Shown: positions 54,546-60,409 of the stretch, in pieces
How the letters are laid out: each line of letters starts with the position of its first letter
Position numbering within the stretch: position 1 is the stretch's first letter
Assembly (NCBI RefSeq): GCF_000255705.1
Contig: NZ_JH636455.1
Coordinates: 6,649 to 67,057, forward strand
Direction of reading: 5' to 3'
From: Zavarzinella formosa DSM 19928
GTDB lineage: Bacteria > Planctomycetota > Planctomycetia > Gemmatales > Gemmataceae
DNA: 60,409 nt
Notes under the pieces: generated by a model
The model's database searches: none
What the model was told of the DNA's origin: nothing
Seen by the model: only the letters and a program-made list of their open reading frames with translations
Made by a program: the position numbers and the translations under genes

Positions 54546-54685
54546 AAGAGAAGAGTTTCACGCAAAGTTCGCCAAGAAGCCAAGTTCGCCAAGAGCCAAT
54601 GAACCAAAAAGGCAGATTAAGCCTCATTTCAATGACTCTTGGCGAACTTGGCTTCTTGGCGAACTTTGCGTGAAACTCTTCTCTT
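54546..54685. repeat. inverted repeat with perfect 50-bp arms
   Basis: Arms 54546-54595 and 54636-54685 are exact reverse complements with a 40-base loop. It fills the hslU-fmt spacer, starting 3 bases after the hslU stop and ending 23 bases before the fmt start. The arm sequence aligns by eye at about 80 percent with the 44462-44608 element, including the shared CGCAAAGTTCGC core. Confidence 0.9.
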
Positions 54686-54708
54686 CAATCTGCAAAGCCG
54701 GAGGCATG

Positions 54709-55680
54709 ATGCGTTTAGTGATGATGGGGACCGGGACATTCGCCGAACCGACGCTGGACGCCCTGCTGGCCGGGCCGGATGAGGTGGTCGGCGTGTTCAC
54801 CCAGCCCGACCGGGACACCGGGACCAAGCGGGGCAGTACCCGGCAGGTTGGTCGCGGCATGAAGGAGATCGCCGGGGAGCGAAACATTCCGGTGTTCCAG
54901 CCGGAGAGCGTCAACACGCCCGAGGGGGTGGCGATGTTGCGGGGATTGTCCCCCGATTTGCTGGTGGTGGCCGCTTATGGGCAAATCCTTTCCACGGAAG
55001 TGTTGGGCGTGCCGACGGCGGGGGCCATCAACGTCCACGGGTCGCTGTTGCCGAGATATCGCGGCGCCGCCCCGGTGGCCGCCGCGATTCTCAACGGGGA
55101 AACCGAGGCGGGAGTGACCATCATCCGCATCTCGGCCGGCTTGGACGCCGGGGACATGCTGGCGAAGGGAAGCCTGCCAGTCAACGAGGACACCGCCGGG
55201 GAACTGGAAGCCAGACTCGCCCCGCTCGGCGCGCAACTGGCCGTCGAAACCATCGCCCGGATGAAACAAGGCCCGGTCACCGGCGAGAAGCAGGACAAAG
55301 CGCTGGTGACCAAGGCCCCGAAGTTAAAGAAAGAAGATGGCTTGATCGACTGGTCGAAACCGGCCGGGCGCGTCGTCCGGCAAATCCGGGCCATGCAACC
55401 CTGGCCCACGGCCTACACTTTCTTGCACCGCGTCGGCAAACCCGCAATTCGATTGATGATTACCCGCGCCAGCGAAATCACCCCAACTTCTTCGGGGATG
55501 ACCGGATCAATGTTCGTTGACGAAGCAGGGATGCTGGTCATCCGTGCCGGAGAAAACACGGCCGTTCAGATCGTCCAATTGCAACCGGCGGGCAAAAAAC
55601 GGATGCCGAGCAAGGAGTTTCTGCGGGGCCATCCCTGCGGAGAAGACGACCGCGTCGGCCCCGAGGAATCACACGCCTGA
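54709..55680 (+). CDS. fmt: methionyl-tRNA formyltransferase
   Basis: 323 residues from ATG 54709; GCCGGAGG lies four bases upstream and the upstream in-frame GTG at 54670 lies inside the repeat arm. Formylates initiator Met-tRNA using 10-formyl-THF. Signatures: M-G-T-x-x-F-A-x-P, Q-P-D-R, V-V-A-A-Y-G-Q-I-L, N-V-H-G-S-L-L-P-R-Y-R-G-A-A-P and G-L-D-A-G-D-M-L, with a C-domain after ~210. Active-site Asn-His-Asp set is intact. Confidence 0.96.
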   Translation: MRLVMMGTGTFAEPTLDALLAGPDEVVGVFTQPDRDTGTKRGSTRQVGRGMKEIAGERNIPVFQPESVNTPEGVAMLRGLSPDLLVVAAYGQILSTEVLGVPTAGAINVHGSLLPRYRGAAPVAAAILNGETEAGVTIIRISAGLDAGDMLAKGSLPVNEDTAGELEARLAPLGAQLAVETIARMKQGPVTGEKQDKALVTKAPKLKKEDGLIDWSKPAGRVVRQIRAMQPWPTAYTFLHRVGKPAIRLMITRASEITPTSSGMTGSMFVDEAGMLVIRAGENTAVQIVQLQPAGKKRMPSKEFLRGHPCGEDDRVGPEESHA

Positions 55681-55758
55681 GCGGTCGGCCGGGGTTGGTT
55701 GTCAATTTCACTGAGGGCCTCTGTCATTCGGCGAAGAGAGGCATTTCGTCGACCGCAA

Positions 55759-55875
55759 TCACTCGCGGGATTTTTCCTCGGGCGGCCAGTCCATCCCAAA
55801 TCGTTCGCTTGCCAGCCGCCGAAATTCATCGCTACTCGTCGGCCGCCAACGGAGCAAAATCTTCCCGTAAGCCAT
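55759..55875 (-). CDS. tentative 38-codon frame in the repeat region
   Basis: ATG 55875 to TGA 55759, 38 residues, with a charged, tryptophan-containing C-terminal half. It starts inside copy B of the dispersed repeat. No ribosome-binding site and no homologue known to me. Low confidence. Confidence 0.2.
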   Translation of the reverse strand: MAYGKILLRWRPTSSDEFRRLASERFGMDWPPEEKSRE

Positions 55876-56085
55876 GAGGTTACAGCCCTTCGGTTTTGCC
55901 GATTTTCAAGCCGGTCAAAATCCGACCCAAAAGTGGCCCGAAAAAGTGAAAAACACCCCTCCGGCGAGCATTTTTGAACAGTTGCACACCCCAAAAGTGG
56001 TCAAAATCAGTGGGCCAACTGAACACTATTTTTCAAAAACCCCCGGAAAAACGCATGTCTCCCTCATGATTTTGGGCAAATCCTG
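55861..56085 (-). repeat. dispersed intergenic repeat, copy B
   Basis: Reverse-complement counterpart of 2004-2227. Lies in the 610-base spacer 55681-56290 between fmt and tRNA-Pro. The integrase reading frame ends within it, at 56033. Conserved blocks include the TTCAGTTGGCCCACTG core and a TTTTGACCGG end segment. Other than this repeat and the tentative 38-codon frame, no gene is visible in the spacer. Confidence 0.65.
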
Positions 56086-57919
56086 GCCTTTTGGGGTCGC
56101 TTCCAAGGGCGCCAGAAACCCCGCGCCTGTTGAAACGACCGGCCGGGCCGAATGAAAATTCCCCCGTCATGACTGATGACAAGCCTTCGGAAAGCGAACC
56201 TTTTCTCCCCGATCTTGTCCGAATGGAACAAGCACGGAAAGGTGCCGTTGACTTTCGGGGCGATCCCATTAAGATACCCCCACGATTGAGCGAGCTGTAG
56301 CTCAGCTTGGTAGAGCGCTTGGTTCGGGACCAAGAGGTCGCAGGTTCAAATCCTGTCAGCTCGATCTGTGCCCCGCTGATGTCACACGATGTCAGCGGGG
56401 TATTTTTGTTTACTGGCGAAGCACTTCCGTCAATTCGCTCCTTGAGATTTTCAAACACCAACATTCGTTCGCCGATGACAGATGATGACTCGTTTTGACC
56501 CGAGTTGAATGCAGTTGGTGCAACCGTTGGAGCAACCAAATTTGGTCTAGCATCTGTTTGGGTTTGGCTTACGATCTTGGTTCTTGTCCCCAATTCCGGG
56601 ATGTTGACGGCTGGCATCTGATCCAAGGCGTTACGAACGTCCAACTGACCTTCATCCGTGTAGACGGTCATGGTCAGTTTTATGTCCGAGTGTCGCATGA
56701 TCTTTTGTGCGACACGGGCCGGAACCCCCGCTTTGTTCAACATGGTGCAAGTTGTCTTCCGCATGGCGTGGACATGGACGCATAGCCCACGGTCGTCAAC
56801 TTTCGGAATTCCGGCGGCTTTCAAGTCTCGGTCAAGTATGCGAAGCAATCCCGTGGGGACGTTCAGAAGCCGGGTTGAAGCCGGTTGTCCCTTGCAATGC
56901 TCCCGTAGTTCATCAGCCAACCCGTCCATTAGTTCAATTCGGCTTCCCTGTCCGTTTTTCTCATCCTTTGGTTTCAGGGTGATGAACGATTTTCCGGTTT
57001 CGTGGTGAAACTGACCCACGGTGAGCGAAGCCAGTTCGTTCTTACGAAGCCCGGTTAGAACGAGTGTCTTGTAGATCAACGCCCGTTCCCGGCCTTCGGC
57101 GGTCAGACGTTCCCTTGCGTCGTCGCCGATCTTTGCCCCGAGTTCTCCCCTTCGCTTCCCCCGGCGAATGGTCAGTGCTTCATTCAACGGTCGTTCACAA
57201 GCCACCTTCAAAAGCCGCTGAAGTTCGTCGTCTGTCAACGCCCTGCTTGGTCTTCGCGGGTCGGCCTTCCGATCCGCTTTGGGTAATCGGGTGAAAGGAT
57301 TGACTGCAAGACATTTCTTGTGATCGACGCACCAGTTGCCGAAAACGATTAGACTGTCTCGATAGTGATTCCGGGCGCGGGCACTCATTCCCGCACGGAC
57401 TTGATCGGCCAGCCAGTTCACGATGGGGTTCGCGTTCAGGTCTTTGAGCCATTGAAATTTGCAATCAGCAACCACACGCCGAAGTCCGCCCAAGACATTC
57501 TTTCGGTACATGGTGGAAACTTCGTCCGCGATCAAATGGGATTCGTATTCGGCGATGAACGGTTCCAACGGAGAATCAGCAAATCGGGCTTGTTCAAATT
57601 CTTCGGGCCGGATGATGCCCACCTTCACACGTTCGGCTTGGTTGGTCAGTTCCCGCAACTTGTGTTCGGCAGCTTGCTTGTCTCGGCATCCCGTCGCCAC
57701 GACTCGGACAACTCCAGCCGCGTCCCGAAACTTCGCGTACCATGTCGCCGACTCGGTGACGATGCGCGGGGAACCGTCTTCTCCTGTCGTCACAGGAACG
57801 ATCTTGGTCTTCCCCTTCGTTCCCTTTTTGATCCTTGCGAACGTCCCGCCGTCTTTGTTGAAAATTTCAAGGCCGGAAGGCACTGGACGGGTCGTTTGCT
57901 TCTTGAAGATGGATGCCAT
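56033..57919 (-). CDS. tyrosine recombinase (integrase) reading through tRNA-Pro
   Basis: 628 residues from ATG 57919 (start M-A-S-I-F-K-K; a second ATG at 57934). N-terminal and core-binding regions (~10-215) lead to the catalytic domain (~220-470) with all key residues: T-G-L-R-K-N-E-L (Arg), H-A-M-R (His, Arg), R-H-S-D (His) and T-V-Y-T (Tyr nucleophile, ~450). Typical members end soon after the tyrosine. Here the frame stays open for about 170 codons more, crossing the tRNA terminator and the whole tRNA gene antisense, whose translation gives the familiar G-F-E-P-A-T-S-W-S-R-T. The last ~85 codons are host DNA, including repeat copy B. Confidence 0.88.
   Translation of the reverse strand: MASIFKKQTTRPVPSGLEIFNKDGGTFARIKKGTKGKTKIVPVTTGEDGSPRIVTESATWYAKFRDAAGVVRVVATGCRDKQAAEHKLRELTNQAERVKVGIIRPEEFEQARFADSPLEPFIAEYESHLIADEVSTMYRKNVLGGLRRVVADCKFQWLKDLNANPIVNWLADQVRAGMSARARNHYRDSLIVFGNWCVDHKKCLAVNPFTRLPKADRKADPRRPSRALTDDELQRLLKVACERPLNEALTIRRGKRRGELGAKIGDDARERLTAEGRERALIYKTLVLTGLRKNELASLTVGQFHHETGKSFITLKPKDEKNGQGSRIELMDGLADELREHCKGQPASTRLLNVPTGLLRILDRDLKAAGIPKVDDRGLCVHVHAMRKTTCTMLNKAGVPARVAQKIMRHSDIKLTMTVYTDEGQLDVRNALDQMPAVNIPELGTRTKIVSQTQTDARPNLVAPTVAPTAFNSGQNESSSVIGERMLVFENLKERIDGSASPVNKNTPLTSCDISGAQIELTGFEPATSWSRTKRSTKLSYSSLNRGGILMGSPRKSTAPFRACSIRTRSGRKGSLSEGLSSVMTGEFSFGPAGRFNRRGVSGALGSDPKRPGFAQNHEGDMRFSGGF
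56291..56364 (+). tRNA. tRNA-Pro (anticodon CGG)
   Basis: Seven-base acceptor stem 56291-56297 with 56357-56363, discriminator A 56364 and no encoded CCA. The anticodon stem C-T-T-G-G / C-C-A-A-G encloses T-T-C-G-G-G-A, giving anticodon CGG, which reads CCG proline codons. The T-arm has the GTTCAAATC loop. It sits at the edge of the mobile element and is read antisense by the integrase frame. Confidence 0.95.
56330..56364. other. probable attachment site core (attL side), 3' half of tRNA-Pro
   Basis: Tyrosine integrases commonly recombine at the 3' half of a tRNA gene and leave the integrase gene beside it. The integrase here lies immediately to the right and points toward the tRNA. The second copy expected at the far end of the element is outside the window, so the exact core is not determined. 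Confidence 0.4.
56371..56408 (+). terminator. intrinsic terminator of tRNA-Pro
   Basis: Positions 56371-56379 pair perfectly with 56392-56400 (9 bp, 12-base loop), followed by TATTTTTG. It lies seven bases after the tRNA and inside the integrase reading frame. Confidence 0.75.
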
Positions 57920-57934
57920 GAGTTGCTTTCGCAT

Positions 57935-58115
57935 TCAATTGAAGACCGTGACACGATGCCCAATAAGCGGGGATTATCGCATCAACGAATCAATATATTA
58001 ATTATTGTTTTTGTATTATTCCCGAATTTGGGAAAAATTTTCGCGTCAACCTGACCATGCGGTAACCATGAAAATTCATTTTCGGCCAAGACCCCCATAT
58101 GGACGTTCTGAAGGG
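57935..58115. other. A/T-rich control region ahead of the integrase
   Basis: Low-GC DNA between the small gene 58116-58259 and the integrase. It contains the palindrome CCCGAATTTGGG near 58021-58032 and, on the minus strand, a weak promoter-like TTAATA / GATAAT pair with 17 bases between. A 38-codon minus-strand frame (58096-57982) exists but has no ribosome-binding site. No other gene seen. Confidence 0.35.
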
Positions 58116-58259
58116 TCATTGGATGGCGAACCATTGAATAAGTCTGCCCTTGCGGCAATACGTCTTGTCCCAATCATCAAACGCCGGTTCTTGATGGTCA
58201 GTCTTCATGTGGAGTTCTGCCACAAATCCACTCAAACCCGACCATCGTTCATCGGCCAC
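58116..58259 (-). CDS. small hypothetical protein of the mobile element
   Basis: 47 residues, GTG start at 58259 with a strong GGAGGG five bases upstream, and TGA at 58116. Composition is protein-like (aromatic- and charge-rich, W-D-K-T-Y-C-R-K-G-R). No family recognised. It is in the direction of the integrase and the replication genes; its translation signal is the best of the element's left end. Confidence 0.5.
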   Translation of the reverse strand: MADERWSGLSGFVAELHMKTDHQEPAFDDWDKTYCRKGRLIQWFAIQ

Positions 58260-58346
58260 CTGTTCCCTCCATCGCTTTTGCCTTAATGACGATGTTCCCG
58301 GTTCCTCGTCAAAGCAGAACGAAGGGGAAGACTCAAAACTAGAAAC

Positions 58347-58399
58347 ACACGGGCAAGCGGTTCACGACTGGCCCGTGTACCCTTGTGGGTAGAGGGTAC
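58347..58399 (-). terminator. two overlapping hairpins ending the replication module
   Basis: Stem one: 58347-58354 with 58371-58378 (8 bp, 16-base loop). Stem two: 58377-58383 with 58393-58399 (7 bp, 9-base loop). They share two bases, so they are mutually exclusive forms. They lie 8 bases beyond the stop of the leftward winged-helix gene. No long T-run. Confidence 0.45.
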
Positions 58400-58406
58400 T
58401 CCAGAG

Positions 58407-58757
58407 TTACCCCTCTTCCGGCTTAACATAGCGCACTTGGTACTGTGCGATCAACCCCGGTCGTCCGTTGCGGATAACCCGAAGCAATCCCAACGACTTA
58501 AGAAGCTTCACGGCCTTGGTCACTCCCGACTCTGAGCATCCGATCCGGTTTGCCAACGATGTGCGGGAGGTCGTGGCAACATATTCAGGGTTCTTGGCCT
58601 TTCCCTTCGTCAGTTTTGAGTCACGCCACAAAACGATGAACACCAAGGCCGGGATACGGGCAAGGGTTCTCATGTGAACATCCACGAACGAGTTCAGAGA
58701 GAAAAACCGCCATCCTTCGGTTCCCCGGTCATCATTTCGGATTTGGGGCTTGGCCAT
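58407..58757 (-). CDS. winged-helix DNA-binding protein
   Basis: 116 residues. The middle shows a helix-turn-helix of the winged type: T-S-R-T-S-L-A-N-R-I-G-C-S-E-S-G-V-T-K-A-V-K-L-L-K-S-L-G-L-L, followed by a wing with R-x-G-R-P-G. An earlier segment (L-A-R-I-P-A-L-V-F-I-V-L-W) resembles the dimer or RepA-type lead. It may be a replication or copy-control regulator of the element. Its ATG lies 26 bases inside the 3' end of the DnaB-like gene, so translation is coupled. Confidence 0.7.
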   Translation of the reverse strand: MAKPQIRNDDRGTEGWRFFSLNSFVDVHMRTLARIPALVFIVLWRDSKLTKGKAKNPEYVATTSRTSLANRIGCSESGVTKAVKLLKSLGLLRVIRNGRPGLIAQYQVRYVKPEEG

Positions 58758-59667
58758 TCGTCACCAATCCTTTCTTCGCCCTAACGGATTTTGAACCAAT
58801 TGGCTTGCCCGTCGTGGAACCGGCCTTGCCCATTCCACTTGTCAGGATGTCAGCCGAAACGAAACCGTATGTCTCGCCGTGGAATTTCAGGGCCACTGTC
58901 TTCAGCGGCCCGCTTCGGTTCTTCTCATGTTTCAGGTCGATGATGTTCGTGCCTTCTTTGCGCGCCTCCATGATGAACACGTTGTCCGTCGCATACTCCA
59001 GTTCCGACGAACCCCGCATCGAAGCTAATCCAAGTCCTTCGTAATTGCTGCCCCGACTTCCTTTCTGCCGAGACACGGCCGCAAGGATGATGACGCACAC
59101 CCCGCGTTTTGCAAATTCACGGAGTTTGTTCATCAGGTCGTTCAATCGGGTCCGTTCCTCATCCCCCTTCGTTTCGTCTGTTCCCACGGTGAGTCGTTGA
59201 ACATAGTCGATCACCAGAATCTTCGGGTCCGTTGCTTCGATGTCCCCGACCATCGCACTCAACGAAAATTCGCCATCCCAAAACGTGATTCGTGAAGCCA
59301 CGGGTTGCAAGCCTTTGGCCGCTTGCATCAGCGTTGCCTTCTCCGCTTTCGTGAGGTCGTTGCCGTCGATCTTCGTTCCCGCGATGCCCGACGCACTGGC
59401 CATCATTCGCCGGGTCAGTTGCTTCGGGTCCATTTCTACGTTCGCCACGAAAGCCGAAACTCCAGAATTGTTCGCCAGCACATCGGACACCAGTTGCATG
59501 ACCAACGCAGTTTTCCCGACGCCCGTTGGACCGGCGAAGACGTTCATCATCCCCGGTCCCAACGGCACATGCGAGAACGGAGCGGAGAGCCGATAGCGTT
59601 CGGGCTTCTGTCCCTTACGGATGTCATGTAAGACTTCCTTTAAGACATGCGCTCCGTTGCGGATCAT
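58732..59667 (-). CDS. DnaB-like RecA-fold ATPase of the mobile element
   Basis: 311 residues from ATG 59667 (GGAAGGAGG upstream, an ideal site); an upstream extension is rejected. It is the C-terminal, RecA-like half of DnaB without the N-terminal domain: Walker A G-P-T-G-V-G-K-T-A (~47), Walker B K-I-L-V-I-D-Y-V-Q (~150) and the conserved G-S-S-E-L-E-Y-A-T-D segment (~220), then K-N-R-S-G-P. Likely a helicase or helicase loader for element replication. Start and previous stop overlap as ATGA. Confidence 0.8.
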   Translation of the reverse strand: MIRNGAHVLKEVLHDIRKGQKPERYRLSAPFSHVPLGPGMMNVFAGPTGVGKTALVMQLVSDVLANNSGVSAFVANVEMDPKQLTRRMMASASGIAGTKIDGNDLTKAEKATLMQAAKGLQPVASRITFWDGEFSLSAMVGDIEATDPKILVIDYVQRLTVGTDETKGDEERTRLNDLMNKLREFAKRGVCVIILAAVSRQKGSRGSNYEGLGLASMRGSSELEYATDNVFIMEARKEGTNIIDLKHEKNRSGPLKTVALKFHGETYGFVSADILTSGMGKAGSTTGKPIGSKSVRAKKGLVTNGQAPNPK

Positions 59668-60353
59668 GGCATCCTCCTTCCGTGCCGGATGCCGCTTTCG
59701 ATTTGTCGGGCCACAACGGCAGGGGTTAAGCCTGATTCCAGCCATCGCCAAGAAAGTAAGGTCGCAATTACTTCGTCGGGCAAGTAGGATTCTGCAAGCG
59801 AAGCGGATGACCGGAACAAGGTCGTATGACGCTCCCCGGTTTCGACACCGAACATCAGCGCATCCAAAAGGAACTTCGGCATGCGTCGATCCGTTCGGCC
59901 AACGATCAGCGGCACGTCGTCCGGCCTGATGCCTTTCTTTGTGGCGGTTTCCGTAAGCATGAATGCGATTTGCTCCCTGTTCGCACCAACTCGCTTGAGT
60001 TTCGCCATCACACGATCCTCCATCAACGGAAGATCAATCGGAAAGTCGAATCCGAAGTATCTGGCCAAATCGTCATCCGGCCTTGCCAAATGTCGAATTG
60101 CCCTCACAATTGGCGGCGTGACGATTGCCAAATTCGTGCGATGAGTTCGCTCTCCTTCGCTGTCAGCCCATCTCCAGTCGAACGCCAGTCGTTCGGGAAC
60201 GACGCTTGGACGCTTTGGTGTGAACGCTTGCGGACGTGTCGCCAGTTCCCGAACTTGGCGAGCGGTCAGTCTCGCCAGTTGCTCAGAAGTTAACCGGCGT
60301 TTGAACAGTCCTGTCTTCGGATGCCGCGAGTTGGGAAGCCGAAACGGTTGCAC
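59664..60353 (-). CDS. PriCT-like replication protein of the mobile element
   Basis: 229 residues from GTG 60353; an in-frame TAG at 60384-60386 limits the start. The C-terminus, G-E-R-H-x-x-L-F-R-x-x-A-S-L-A-E ... V-I-A-T-L-L-S-W-R-W-L-E-S-G-L-T-P-x-V-V-A-R-Q-I-E-S-G, resembles the primase C-terminal domain (PriCT) of plasmid and phage primases. No primase catalytic domain is present in this gene, so it may be a partner of the DnaB-like ATPase. Its TGA overlaps that gene's ATG. Confidence 0.6.
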   Translation of the reverse strand: MQPFRLPNSRHPKTGLFKRRLTSEQLARLTARQVRELATRPQAFTPKRPSVVPERLAFDWRWADSEGERTHRTNLAIVTPPIVRAIRHLARPDDDLARYFGFDFPIDLPLMEDRVMAKLKRVGANREQIAFMLTETATKKGIRPDDVPLIVGRTDRRMPKFLLDALMFGVETGERHTTLFRSSASLAESYLPDEVIATLLSWRWLESGLTPAVVARQIESGIRHGRRMP

Positions 60354-60409
60354 GGCGACATAGGGTATCAGCGTTGAAAAAATCTACCGACAAACGGGTT
60401 GGATGATGA

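Noticed and set aside
55566-55994. 142-codon minus-strand frame between fmt and tRNA-Pro
   Set aside because: Overlaps the 3' end of fmt antisense and the dispersed repeat; no protein-like pattern over its full length.

Overview
This GC-rich window reads as a chromosomal segment of a planctomycete, most likely a Gemmata-like lineage. The inference rests on families expanded in that phylum: a DUF1501 protein, a DUF1552 protein beside a DUF1592-type cytochrome c protein, several FGE/PHP/M28 exported proteins, an AsmA-like giant and two PknB-type Ser/Thr kinases. No 16S gene is present to confirm it.

Layout. 0-0.2 kb: tail of a DDE transposase. 0.4-5.3 kb: exported proteins (DUF1501, lipoprotein, Tat-type metallophosphoesterase) and two small unknowns. 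5.4-18.3 kb: a long ribosomal-protein cluster (rpsJ, rplD, rplW, rplB, rpsS, rplV, rpsC, rplP, rpmC, rpsQ, rplN, rplE, rpsN, rpsH, rplF, rplR, rpsE, rplO) followed by secY, adk and map. rplC and rplX are missing from their usual slots, rpmD is absent, and the cluster stops at map. Several spacers hold hairpins, one of which looks like a true terminator between rplB and rpsS. 18.4-28.9 kb: a PHP-domain (CehA/McbA-like) protein with a divergent paralogue of its N-terminal part, a Ser/Thr kinase, and a leftward group FGE-like / GT87-like / McrB-like AAA+ ATPase with an internal DUF2461-like domain. 29-40.8 kb: a REC-PAS-HK-REC sensor, an orphan substrate-binding lipoprotein overlapping a giant AsmA-like gene, a PDZ protein, a second kinase, an M28 peptidase and a NIPSNAP protein. 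41-44.4 kb: hisD-hisC-hisB with a good sigma70-like promoter. 44.8-49.8 kb: a TIM-barrel sugar-isomerase-like protein and a DUF1592 / leucine-rich / DUF1552 triad. 50-52.3 kb: accessory small genes (SMI1/KNR4-like, a truncated addiction-module antitoxin, Uma2). 52.3-55.7 kb: a Rossmann-like protein, hslU (without hslV) and fmt. 56.3 kb to the edge: a tRNA-Pro gene followed by a mobile element (tyrosine integrase, small gene, winged helix, DnaB-like ATPase, PriCT-like protein).

The most unusual signals are: (i) the McrB-like/DUF2461 fusion with no McrC partner; (ii) an integrase whose reading frame runs antisense through the tRNA-Pro gene it probably used as attachment site; (iii) two related, perfect inverted repeats (47 and 50 bp arms) in spacers at 44.5 and 54.6 kb; (iv) a diverged ~225-bp intergenic repeat present at 2.0 kb and, inverted, at 56.0 kb. 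All assignments come from reading the sequence only; no database search was possible.
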